A program made the translations under genes and the position numbers. Below, in pieces: positions 1 through 7,400 of a stretch of DNA of 15,735 nucleotides; the stretch's first letter is position 1; each line of letters starts with the position of its first letter. This stretch comes from an uncultured Bacteroidales bacterium (GTDB lineage: Bacteria; Bacteroidota; Bacteroidia; Bacteroidales; Lentimicrobiaceae), in NCBI GenBank assembly GCA_937894795.1, contig CALCQV010000120.1, positions 1 to 15,735 of the forward strand, written 5' to 3'. The notes beneath the pieces were generated by a model. It saw only the letters and a list, made by a program, of their open reading frames with translations, did no database searches and was not told where the DNA came from.

Positions 1-1
1 T

Positions 2-1246
2 GCTCAGAATAATCAACTTCTTAACAAGCATTTTTCCAGTATTTTAATATTAAAAGTACTACTGGGAATTGTTTATTTTATAGTTACCTTCTTTGTTGCT
101 ATAATATGGGGATATAGCGGGAATGAATTATATATGCTCATATTTCTGGGAATCAATCAATTCCTTATTTCATTCATTCTCTACCTACGGTCTAATGTTT
201 CAGCATTATTGAATTTCAAGACTGACAGCATACTCTCAGTGCTTGACAGGATTGTAATGATTGCTATATGCAGTGTATTACTTTGGGGCGGAATAACTAA
301 AACACCTTTTAGGATTGAGTGGTTTGTTTATGCACAAACCGTAGCGTATGTAATTACTTTTCTGGTTGCCTTTATTGTTGTGATAAAAAAGGCATCATTC
401 AAAAAACTAAATTGGAATTATCCATTTTTTCTGGTAATACTTAAGCAGAGTCTGCCTTATGCTGTTTTGGTACTATTAATGACTTTTTACAATAAGTTTG
501 ATACTGTGATGCTTGTGAAGTTAATTGAAGGGCCGGCTGGAAAAATACAATCAGGAATCTATGCTCATTCTTACAGATTGCTTGATGCTGCCAATAATAT
601 TGCTTATTTGTTTTCACTTCTTCTGTTACCGATTTTTGCTAAAATGATCAAAGAGAAGGGTAAAGTTGAGAATATGGTTAAGTTATCATTTACCCTCTTG
701 TTTGTCTTGTCAGTGATTGTTACTGCGGTGGCATATACATATAGCTATCAGATAATCAATCTGTTATACGACCATTATATTGCAGAATCTGCAAGGCTTT
801 TCCCTGTTTTAATGGCCTGTTTTATTGCCATTTCAACAACATACGTATTTGGTACATTGCTCACTGCCAATGGCAATCTTCGACAGCTCAACTATCTGGC
901 AGCTGCAGGTATGGTTCTGAATCTTGTACTGAATATTATCCTTATACCCAGACTAGGAGCCTTGGGATCAGCCTGGGCTAGTTTAACCACACAAGTGTTA
1001 ATGGCTGTACTTCAAATTGTTTTGTGTTCCCTTTATTTCGGATTTAAATTAAACGTCCATTATGTCCTTAAATTAGTGCTCTTTGTTACCGGAGTGTTAG
1101 TTTTAGGATATTTGCTAACCAAATTACAAGTTACCTGGATCATAACCAGTATCATAATGGTATTCTTGTCACTGGTCTGGGCTGCTGCACTCCGCTTGTT
1201 GAATATCACTCATTTTATTGCAATTATAAAAGACCGGCCTGAATAA
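2..1246 (+). CDS. Wzx-type polysaccharide flippase, C-terminal part (5' end outside window)
   Basis: The reading frame is open from base 2 with no stop before the first ATG at 134, so this is the C-terminal 414 residues of a longer gene and 134 is not the true start. The protein is almost wholly hydrophobic, with about ten membrane segments separated by short basic loops. A soluble-looking stretch with FNKFDTVML-like and SYRLLDAANNI-like sequence (here beginning YNKFDTVML) is typical of the polysaccharide_synt / MATE-like flippase families that move lipid-linked oligosaccharides across the inner membrane. The gene stops 109 bases before the likely start of a Wzz-type gene, and an O-antigen ligase-like gene follows, which supports a role in surface polysaccharide export. 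The exact substrate cannot be read from the sequence. Family call is good; the subclass (O-antigen, capsule or exopolysaccharide flippase) is open. Confidence 0.85.
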   Translation, partial: AQNNQLLNKHFSSILILKVLLGIVYFIVTFFVAIIWGYSGNELYMLIFLGINQFLISFILYLRSNVSALLNFKTDSILSVLDRIVMIAICSVLLWGGITKTPFRIEWFVYAQTVAYVITFLVAFIVVIKKASFKKLNWNYPFFLVILKQSLPYAVLVLLMTFYNKFDTVMLVKLIEGPAGKIQSGIYAHSYRLLDAANNIAYLFSLLLLPIFAKMIKEKGKVENMVKLSFTLLFVLSVIVTAVAYTYSYQIINLLYDHYIAESARLFPVLMACFIAISTTYVFGTLLTANGNLRQLNYLAAAGMVLNLVLNIILIPRLGALGSAWASLTTQVLMAVLQIVLCSLYFGFKLNVHYVLKLVLFVTGVLVLGYLLTKLQVTWIITSIIMVFLSLVWAAALRLLNITHFIAIIKDRPE

Positions 1247-1294
1247 CTATTTGGGTTATTCACATATGGTTGATTTATTATCTTATGCAGGATA

Positions 1295-1320
1295 TTGCAA
1301 AGCTATTTTTTTTATCTTTG
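1295..1320 (+). promoter_or_regulatory. Candidate Bacteroidota promoter before the first wzz-like gene
   Basis: TATCTTTG at 1313-1320 matches the Bacteroidota -7 consensus TAnnTTTG exactly. A TTG lies at 1295-1297, but the 15-base spacing is shorter than the usual 17-23, so the -33 element is weak. Transcription would start near 1327, which favours the ATG at 1356 as the start of the next gene over the upstream TTG at 1251. Confidence 0.45.
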
Positions 1321-1355
1321 ACAACTTTAAAAATCCACCTCAGCTTAAAACCGTA

Positions 1356-2426
1356 ATGTCCGGAAATAATCAAAATGGTATGAAGGATTTTGACTCGACC
1401 AGTCTGGGAGTTTTTCTTTATTCCTGGCGTAAACACCTCTTTATTATAGGTGCTATAGCCTGTGCATTATCTATTCTGTTTTCTTCACCGCTTTTCATAA
1501 CACCTTTGTTTAAATCAACCGTGATATTATTCCCGGTATCGAGTAATTCTGTCTCAAAAGCATTATTAACTGATCAGCCTTCAGCTAAATCTGACATTCT
1601 TGAGTTTGGAGAAGATGAACAAACAGAGCAGATGCTTCAAATACTTAATTCCGGACTGATACGTGAAAAGATTGTCCAGAAGTTTAATCTGATGGATCAT
1701 TATGGAATTAATCCAAGATCAAAATTTAAGTATACCTATCTTTATAAGGAATACGAGAGTAATATTACATTCAGAAGGACTGAGTTTATGGCTGTCAAGA
1801 TTACAGTACTTGACCGTGATCCACAGGTAGCAGCTGATATTGCAAACTCCATCTCAGAACTGCTTGATTCCACTAAAAATGCAATGCAGCGTGAACGTGC
1901 TTACAAGGGGTTCAAGATTGTTGAGAAGGAATTTTTCAGTTTGCAGAATGAGATTTCCAACATGGAAGACTCTTTAAGGAAAATTCGCGAGCTGGGTGTC
2001 TTTGATTATGAGACTCAATCAGAAATGATGAATCAGCAACTGGCAATTGAAATTGCAAAAGGTAATCAAAGAGGAATTGATGCCTTGAATAAAAAGCTTG
2101 AAGTTCTTGCAAAATATGGTGGTGCGTATGTGTCCATTCGTGACCAGTTGGAGCATGAGAAAAAACAGCTTAGCTACCTCAAAGCACGTTATGAAGAAGC
2201 GAAAGTTGATGCAACTGAAAATCTGCCTCAGAAGTTTGTAGTTGAATCGGCTTATAAAGCCGAGAAAAAGTCTTACCCAATTCGATGGGTTATTGTACTT
2301 GTATCTGTAATTTCTTCATTATTGATTTCTATATTAATTATCATCAGTATTGATAAATTAATCTCAAAGGGACTGTTAAAAAAAAACTACCTGTCTTTCA
2401 AAAAGCAAGATACTTATTCAGAATGA
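1356..2426 (+). CDS. Wzz-type polysaccharide chain-length determinant (copy 1)
   Basis: This is a polysaccharide co-polymerase of about 356 residues, expected to sit in the inner membrane with a large periplasmic coiled-coil domain and to set the length of a Wzy-made polymer. A first membrane segment lies at about residues 27-43, followed by SSPLF..P.FKS. The middle is charged and helical, with EQMLQ near 92-96 and FDYETQ at 216-221. The motif KKSYPIRW near 304-311 leads into the second membrane segment, about 311-332. There is no cytoplasmic Walker motif or tyrosine cluster, so it lacks the kinase half of Wzc-type proteins. The frame opens at a TTG at 1251, but those first 35 residues look unlike the family and a promoter-like TATCTTTG lies inside them, so I choose ATG 1356 (ATG 1380 is also possible). 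The stop overlaps the start of a related second copy. Confidence 0.82.
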   Translation: MSGNNQNGMKDFDSTSLGVFLYSWRKHLFIIGAIACALSILFSSPLFITPLFKSTVILFPVSSNSVSKALLTDQPSAKSDILEFGEDEQTEQMLQILNSGLIREKIVQKFNLMDHYGINPRSKFKYTYLYKEYESNITFRRTEFMAVKITVLDRDPQVAADIANSISELLDSTKNAMQRERAYKGFKIVEKEFFSLQNEISNMEDSLRKIRELGVFDYETQSEMMNQQLAIEIAKGNQRGIDALNKKLEVLAKYGGAYVSIRDQLEHEKKQLSYLKARYEEAKVDATENLPQKFVVESAYKAEKKSYPIRWVIVLVSVISSLLISILIIISIDKLISKGLLKKNYLSFKKQDTYSE

Positions 2427-3415
2427 ACATAGTAAAGCCGAATATGGAAAATTATTTTAATAACTTAAGCCTGATGAAAATATTCTTGAAATGGAAATGG
2501 CATTTGCTTATCATTGCAATAATAGCAGCCTTGTTAGCTATGATATTTTCATCTCCTTTTTTCATAAAGCCAAGATTTAAGTCTTATGCTTTAGTGTATC
2601 CTTCCAATATTGCACCTTATTCTGATGAGAGTGAATCAGAACAGATGTTACAATGGTTGCAATCAAAGGATATCAAAGATAGTATTATCAAGAAATTCGA
2701 TCTTGGCAAGCATTATAAAATTGATACCGGCTATAAGTATTACTATTCTACAATGATGTATCTCTACAATGAGAATGTAAAGATCAATAAAACGCAATGG
2801 GAGTCCATAGAGATTGAAGTTACTGATCAGGATCCGGTTATTGCATACAATATGGTTAACTCAATCATGGATTTCTGTAACCAAAAAATCAGGAAAATCC
2901 ATCAGGATAAATATAACGAAGTAGTGAAAAGCCTGGGTTGGACATTGCAGGAGAAGAAACAACAGCTTGATAGTGTTGAAACTGCATTAGCCAATCTTCG
3001 TTCTGAATATGGCCTGTTTGATTATGAAAGCCAGGCTCGCGAAATTACCCGTGGTTATTTAAAAACGTATGACGGCTCCTCCGGGTCCAGACCATCGCAG
3101 GATGTATCCACACTAAAATCTAACTTCGAGCAGAAAGCCGGTGAATTGGCAGTTCTTACACAAAGGCGCGAAGATATTATGCATATTTATGCTGACTTTG
3201 AGCTGAAGTATGATATGGCTGTTTATGATGCTGAGAAAGAATTTACTTTCCTTAATGTTATTACCAACCCTACAATCGCTGATAAAAAATCTTATCCGGT
3301 ACGCTGGCTGATAGTTGTTTACTCAGTGGTTGCTGCATTGTTCTTTTCAGTTGTTGTAATCTCTGTAAAAGAAAATCGTAAAATTAATCAAGCCATAGCT
3401 GATCTCACAAAATAG
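2423..3415 (+). CDS. Wzz-type polysaccharide chain-length determinant (copy 2)
   Basis: A 330-residue relative of the preceding gene. Its start ATG overlaps the previous stop in an ATGA arrangement, so the two are probably translationally coupled. An alternative start at 2444 would remove seven residues. The same landmarks recur: first membrane segment about 27-43, then SSPFFIKPRFKS, SEQMLQ near 72-77, KKFDLGKHY near 90-98, FDYESQ at 199-204, and KKSYPVRW just before the second membrane segment (about 294-315). The periplasmic part is likely helical. No kinase domain is present. The two proteins are clearly paralogous but diverged, which suggests either a hetero-oligomer or two length settings; the sequence cannot tell which. 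They sit between the flippase and the ligase/polymerase-like gene, as expected for a Wzy-dependent locus. Confidence 0.82.
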   Translation: MNIVKPNMENYFNNLSLMKIFLKWKWHLLIIAIIAALLAMIFSSPFFIKPRFKSYALVYPSNIAPYSDESESEQMLQWLQSKDIKDSIIKKFDLGKHYKIDTGYKYYYSTMMYLYNENVKINKTQWESIEIEVTDQDPVIAYNMVNSIMDFCNQKIRKIHQDKYNEVVKSLGWTLQEKKQQLDSVETALANLRSEYGLFDYESQAREITRGYLKTYDGSSGSRPSQDVSTLKSNFEQKAGELAVLTQRREDIMHIYADFELKYDMAVYDAEKEFTFLNVITNPTIADKKSYPVRWLIVVYSVVAALFFSVVVISVKENRKINQAIADLTK

Positions 3416-3449
3416 ATTTGTTGCATTAACATTATAGAAGATAAAGAGC

Positions 3450-4925
3450 TTGACAAAGATAAAAGTCAAATGGTTTTATTTATTGAGTGGCCTTTTTATA
3501 CTGCTCAACTCACTTCTTATTGTTAAGGAGCATTACTGGGGTATTTTTATTCCCGTGCTTATCATTGTTGGCTTAATGTATATTTTTTGGCTTGATAAGC
3601 TTCTCTTGTTCATTGTATTCCTTACTCCATTAGCTATCAATTTTGCTGATAAGGAAATGGGAATCGGTATTTCAATACCATCTGAACCATTGTTGGTTGG
3701 AGTTTTACTACTATTCTTCCTTAAAACTATTTTCAATGGGAATTTTGATAAGAAAATCCTGACTCATCCTGTTTCATGGACAGTCTATCTTAGCCTTTTT
3801 TGGATTTTAATAACCAGTATTACCAGTGAGTTGCCATTAGTCTCATTTAAATTTCTTCTCGCCCGTCTATGGTTTGTGGTTCCTTTCTATTTTCTTGGTA
3901 TTGCACTGTTTAAAAATGCAAAGAATATTCCACTTTTTAATTGGCTTTATGTCACTGCGTTGGTCATTGTAATCATTTATACTACATATCAGCACAGTAT
4001 ATATAGCTTTGCGGAAGAACAAGGGCACTGGGTAATGAAACCGTTCTATAATGATCATACTGCATATGGCGGAATCCTGGCCTTCTTTGTACCGGTTTTT
4101 CTAGGTTATACCTTTAATTTTAATAGATCAAGAACTTACAGATTATATGCCGGAATATTTGCTGCTGTTTTACTGGTAGCACTTTTCCTATCATACAGTC
4201 GTGCAGCCTGGGTCAGTATTGCAGCCATTGTCGTGATTGCGTTATTAATAGTTTTCAGAATCAAATTAAGGTGGATTCTTACCATAACAACGGTTCTGAT
4301 AGCTGCTTTTTTTATGTTTCAACATGAGATATTATATGTTCTGGAAAAGAACAAACAGGACTCATCCGAAAACTTCGTTGAACATATTCAGTCAATTTAC
4401 AATATTTCTTCTGATGCCTCTAATCTGGAGCGTATTAACAGATGGCAGTCAGCTTTCAGAATGTTTCATGAACGACCTGTTTTCGGATGGGGACCAGGGA
4501 CATACCAGTTTGTATATGCTCCGTTTCAGCGCTCACAGGAACGAACAATAATCAGCACCAACGCAGGCGATCTGGGTAATGCTCATAGCGAATATATCGG
4601 ACCCCTTTCTGAACAGGGGATACCCGGATTGATGATTATCCTGGTAATGATGTCAACAATCTTGTATACAGGTATTAAAGTATTCCGTCAGGCCAGGGAT
4701 AATCAGATTAAATTGTTCAGCCTGCTGGCTGTACTCTCATTGTGTACTTATTTTGTACATGGTTTATTGAATAATTTCCTTGACACTGATAAAGCATCCG
4801 TACCTTTCTGGGGATTTTTTGCAATGATTGTTGCAATGGACATTTACCATAAAGAAACTGTAAATATTAGTGCTTCAGAAGATAAAGAAGATCTTGCTGA
4901 ACATACTGACCGGATGGATGATTAA
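3450..4925 (+). CDS. O-antigen ligase / polymerase family membrane protein (Wzy_C domain)
   Basis: A 491-residue inner-membrane protein with about ten to twelve hydrophobic segments. The Wzy_C signature is visible: SYSRAAWVS at about 249-256, a large periplasmic loop (about 290-385) containing RINRWQSAF and RPVFGWGPG (342-350), and AHSEYIGPLSEQGIPG at 378-393. Arg251 and His379 fall where this superfamily has its essential Arg and His residues. Proteins of this type either transfer O-antigen to lipid A-core (WaaL) or polymerise repeat units (Wzy); they are hard to separate by sequence, so no symbol is given. The start is TTG at 3450: an in-frame stop lies at 3435-3437 and the next Met is residue 43, inside a membrane segment. 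It lies 34 bases after the second wzz-like gene and is the last gene of this + strand unit. Confidence 0.83.
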   Translation: MTKIKVKWFYLLSGLFILLNSLLIVKEHYWGIFIPVLIIVGLMYIFWLDKLLLFIVFLTPLAINFADKEMGIGISIPSEPLLVGVLLLFFLKTIFNGNFDKKILTHPVSWTVYLSLFWILITSITSELPLVSFKFLLARLWFVVPFYFLGIALFKNAKNIPLFNWLYVTALVIVIIYTTYQHSIYSFAEEQGHWVMKPFYNDHTAYGGILAFFVPVFLGYTFNFNRSRTYRLYAGIFAAVLLVALFLSYSRAAWVSIAAIVVIALLIVFRIKLRWILTITTVLIAAFFMFQHEILYVLEKNKQDSSENFVEHIQSIYNISSDASNLERINRWQSAFRMFHERPVFGWGPGTYQFVYAPFQRSQERTIISTNAGDLGNAHSEYIGPLSEQGIPGLMIILVMMSTILYTGIKVFRQARDNQIKLFSLLAVLSLCTYFVHGLLNNFLDTDKASVPFWGFFAMIVAMDIYHKETVNISASEDKEDLAEHTDRMDD

Positions 4926-4998
4926 TAACATCATGAGCCGGGGCCACTTTTCTACCTGACATAAAATAAAATAAATGGATGGCTAAATCCTGAATTAA

Positions 4999-5952
4999 TT
5001 ATACTTTAACATTAGGTAGGAAATGTCTCAACTGTTCAAGTACGGAAGGTAACATTCTAAGAGCAGCCAGCTCCCTCCATTTTTTTCGGGCTTCTTCAAC
5101 AGGGACTCCAAAGTATGTTTTGCCTCCGGCAATACTTTTATCAACGCCTGAAGTAGCGAGAATAATTGCACCTTTACCAATGACAAGATCCTTGTTTACG
5201 ACTACTCTTCCCCAAAGGATAACATCATCCTCAATTCGTGTAACCCCTGCTATGGCACAGTGAGAACCAATCAGGCAATGGTTACCTATATAAGTATCGT
5301 GTCCTACCTGTACATGGTTATCGAATTTGGTGTCGTAGCCAATAAAAGTGTCACCTGAAACACCTTTGTCAATAGCACAAAGGGCGCCTATCTCGACATT
5401 ATCACTGATTACAACCCTGCCACATGATTCAAATTTCCTGAACCCTTCCGGTTTGCGCTGGAAGTAATAAGCATCGGCACCTATTACCGTACCTGAGTGT
5501 ATTATTACGTTATCCCCGACTACAGTATGATCATAAATACTGACATTGGAATGAATGATGCAATTTTTCCCAATAACAACATGGTTTCCAATAAATGTAT
5601 TAGGCTGAATTATTGTTCCATCCCCAATTCTGGCTGATGCAGATATTGTAGAATTTGCAGGCTCAAAAGGCTTAAACTTCTTCACTAACGAAACATATGC
5701 GGCAAAGGGGTCATTATGCAATAAGAGCACTTTATCATCAGGACAATCAACAATATTATTGATTAAAATATACGTTGCTTGCGAATTCACAGCTTTTGAG
5801 TAGTACTTGGGATGATCTACAAAAGTGAGATCGCCTTTACGTACCATATGAATCTCATTCAAGCCGGTAATCTGAAGATTGGCATCTGAGGTAGTAACAG
5901 ATCCGGTAATTTCAGTAATCGCTTTCAAACTAACGGAAGGCTGCAGGTCCAT
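4999..5952 (-). CDS. LpxD-like acyltransferase paralogue with altered active site
   Basis: A 317-residue protein with LpxD architecture. The N-terminal domain (about 1-100) has GDLTFVDHPKYY at 40-51, matching the uridine-binding NPKY region of LpxD. A left-handed beta-helix of hexapeptide repeats follows (about 105-275), then a C-terminal helix. LpxD transfers a hydroxyacyl chain from ACP to the 2-amine of UDP-3-O-acyl-glucosamine. Here the first catalytic His is kept (His218 in VQVGHD), but the position of the second (E. coli His276) is Asp255, and GADGFGF has become GADAYYF. The complete lpxD of the pathway lies at 9627-10655, so this copy may use another sugar nucleotide or acyl donor. A second lpxD-like gene beside efp is a recurring Bacteroidota arrangement. 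A good AGGAG lies ten bases upstream of the ATG, and a terminator hairpin sits just before that. Confidence 0.85.
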   Translation of the reverse strand: MDLQPSVSLKAITEITGSVTTSDANLQITGLNEIHMVRKGDLTFVDHPKYYSKAVNSQATYILINNIVDCPDDKVLLLHNDPFAAYVSLVKKFKPFEPANSTISASARIGDGTIIQPNTFIGNHVVIGKNCIIHSNVSIYDHTVVGDNVIIHSGTVIGADAYYFQRKPEGFRKFESCGRVVISDNVEIGALCAIDKGVSGDTFIGYDTKFDNHVQVGHDTYIGNHCLIGSHCAIAGVTRIEDDVILWGRVVVNKDLVIGKGAIILATSGVDKSIAGGKTYFGVPVEEARKKWRELAALRMLPSVLEQLRHFLPNVKV

Positions 5953-5961
5953 ATGATTTCG

Positions 5962-5966
5962 CTCCT
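5962..5966 (-). promoter_or_regulatory. Shine-Dalgarno sequence of the lpxD-like paralogue
   Basis: AGGAG on the - strand, nine bases before the ATG at 5952. Strong Shine-Dalgarno sequences are uncommon in Bacteroidota, and the other genes of the cluster do not show one this clear. It lies in the 17 bases between the terminator T tract and the start codon. Confidence 0.55.
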
Positions 5967-5969
5967 ATG

Positions 5970-5994
5970 AAAAAACCGGGAAACTGCCCGGTTT
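5970..5994 (-). terminator. Intrinsic terminator after efp
   Basis: AAACCGGG and CCCGGTTT form a perfect 8-bp stem (5987-5994 with 5973-5980) around a 6-base loop. On the - strand the stem runs into six T residues. It lies 14 bases after the efp stop and only 17 bases before the start of the lpxD paralogue, so it either ends the efp transcript or attenuates entry into that gene. Confidence 0.8.
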
Positions 5995-6008
5995 AGAATT
6001 CAATTTAA

Positions 6009-6575
6009 TTATGATTTAACTCTTTCAGAATAATCGCCGGTTCGTGTATCTACTCTAATACGTTCACCTTCGCCAATAAAAAGTGGTACATTCACAGAAG
6101 CACCGGTATCAACAGTTGCCGGTTTCAATGCATTATTTGCAGTATCTCCCCTGAGGCCCGGTTCCGTGTATGTCACTGTTAATTCAACAAAAGGAGGAAG
6201 ATCACAACTTAATGGAGTCTCGGTTTCAGCATGAAATAAAATTTCAACGCCTTGTCCTTCTTTCAGGAATTGAGGTGCATTGATTATTGCCTCTTCAATG
6301 GATACCTGATCATAGGTCTCACTATGCATGAAATTGTATCCGTTATCATCTTTGTATAAGAATTGATAGGGGCGACGTTCAACCCGTGCAACATCAATTT
6401 TAACACCGGCATTGAATGTATTTGGGATAACTTTTCCAGTTTTGAGGTTTCTTAGTTTTGTTCTTACGAATGCTCCTCCTTTTCCTGGTTTAACATGCTG
6501 GAATTCTACAACAGCATAAAGTTCACCATTAAATTCTATACAGAGGCCATTTCTAAAATCAGCGGTAGTTGCCAT
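6009..6575 (-). CDS. efp: Translation elongation factor P
   Basis: A 188-residue protein of standard EF-P length with all three beta-barrel domains. EF-P binds ribosomes stalled at consecutive prolines and promotes peptide bond formation. The N-terminal KOW-like domain contains HVKPGKGGAFVR at 27-38. Lys32 is at the loop tip where E. coli EF-P carries its modified Lys34; no modification enzyme (EpmA/EpmB-like) is encoded in this window. The OB domain with the family signature region (FVELTVTYTEPG near 128-139) and the conserved end region (GEGERIRVDTRTGDYSERV) are intact. The ATG start at 6575 gives the normal N-terminus. A consensus promoter lies just upstream (6601-6631) and a terminator just downstream, so efp may also form its own transcript inside the lpx cluster. 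Confidence 0.97.
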   Translation of the reverse strand: MATTADFRNGLCIEFNGELYAVVEFQHVKPGKGGAFVRTKLRNLKTGKVIPNTFNAGVKIDVARVERRPYQFLYKDDNGYNFMHSETYDQVSIEEAIINAPQFLKEGQGVEILFHAETETPLSCDLPPFVELTVTYTEPGLRGDTANNALKPATVDTGASVNVPLFIGEGERIRVDTRTGDYSERVKS

Positions 6576-6600
6576 ATAATTCTTCTAGGTTTTTGCGGTG

Positions 6601-6631
6601 CAAAATTAACAATTTATCATTAATCAGCAAC
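6601..6631 (-). promoter_or_regulatory. Candidate promoter of efp
   Basis: On the - strand TAATTTTG (6608-6601) matches the Bacteroidota -7 element TAnnTTTG in full. GTTG (6631-6628) lies 19 bases upstream and matches three of four bases of the -33 TTTG. Initiation would fall near 6595, giving a leader of about 20 bases before the efp ATG. The element lies in the 93-base gap between the ABC ATPase stop and efp. Confidence 0.65.
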
Positions 6632-6668
6632 ACTATCAAATGATTGTGTAAAAAATGAGATTCAACAA

Positions 6669-7328
6669 TCAGAATAACAGCAATGAAACGTCTGTTTCAG
6701 GTATACTCTTGTATTTCAACAGGTCAATAATCTGATTGCAAAAATTGTATTCAAGCTCTATTGAATTCGAGCTTACCACTATAGTTCTATCATTTTGATA
6801 TTGTGATATAAGTTTAATATACCAGTCAATACCTGCCTGATCAAGATTGGACGTTGGTTCATCAAGCAATAAAACAGGCGTATCACTTAAAATTGCAAGT
6901 GCAAGTTTTACGCGCTGCTTCATACCGGATGAAAAATTGCGGATAAGTTTTTCAGAATTCTTCTCTAGTTGACATATCCCGGCAACATCCATAGCGGTCA
7001 GGTTATTATAAAGGGGCTTCAGGCGACGATGGAAATCAATGACTTCAATCAGTGTAAACTCTTCAATAAGTTCAATATAAGGTGCGCTGATTGACATTAA
7101 TCTATATGCATTTTCAACATTGACAATTGAACCGTTTTCTTCATATATTATCTCACCAAGAGTAGGCGTTATCGATGACAATATAACCTGAAGAAGAGTG
7201 GATTTACCTGAACCGTTAGAGCCAAGTATTGCTGTTGGACTGTCAGGTGTTATACTGAATGAAAGATTGGAGAAAATCCAATCTGAATTATATTGTTTTC
7301 CAACGTCCTTTAGGGTGATTTTTACCAT
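6669..7328 (-). CDS. Stand-alone ABC transporter ATP-binding protein
   Basis: A 219-residue single nucleotide-binding domain with no membrane segment. Walker A is GSNGSGKS (36-43), the signature is FSSGMKQR (132-139), and Walker B is VLLLDEPTSNLD (152-163) with catalytic Glu157. Two other usual residues are absent: the switch-loop position reads SSNSIE with Asn188 where His is expected, and the Q-loop region reads ISAPYIEL with no Gln. No permease gene is present in this window. The protein could pair with a membrane subunit encoded elsewhere or act as a regulatory ATPase. It lies between lpxA and efp; from memory such an ABC gene is seen at this spot in other Bacteroidota, which hints at an envelope role. 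It is not a convincing LptB, and substrate is unknown. The gene begins 17 bases after a terminator T tract. Confidence 0.88.
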   Translation of the reverse strand: MVKITLKDVGKQYNSDWIFSNLSFSITPDSPTAILGSNGSGKSTLLQVILSSITPTLGEIIYEENGSIVNVENAYRLMSISAPYIELIEEFTLIEVIDFHRRLKPLYNNLTAMDVAGICQLEKNSEKLIRNFSSGMKQRVKLALAILSDTPVLLLDEPTSNLDQAGIDWYIKLISQYQNDRTIVVSSNSIELEYNFCNQIIDLLKYKSIPETDVSLLLF

Positions 7329-7344
7329 TTATGTTAAATTGCAT

Positions 7345-7385
7345 AAAAAATAGCCCACAATGTTTGCACAAAGATGGCTATTTTT
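7345..7385 (-). terminator. Intrinsic terminator after lpxA
   Basis: AAAAATAGCC (7346-7355) and GGCTATTTTT (7376-7385) form a perfect 10-bp stem around a 20-base loop. On the - strand the stem runs into T residues (six in total), and it also ends in T residues on the + strand, so it could work in both directions. It lies 15 bases after the lpxA stop and 17 bases before the ABC ATPase start. The loop and stem edge contain CATCTTTG on the - strand (7376-7369), one base from the -7 consensus. Confidence 0.75.
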
Positions 7386-7400
7386 ATTTGTGCAGGGTAC

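Noticed and set aside
134..1246. ATG at 134 as the true start of the flippase
   Set aside because: The frame continues open to base 2 with membrane-protein-like sequence, so the gene is cut by the window edge.
4926..4998. Possible bidirectional terminator between the convergent ligase-like gene and the lpxD paralogue
   Set aside because: Only 3-4 bp stems can be drawn (such as GGAT with ATCC near 4976-4989) and no T tract follows on the + strand.
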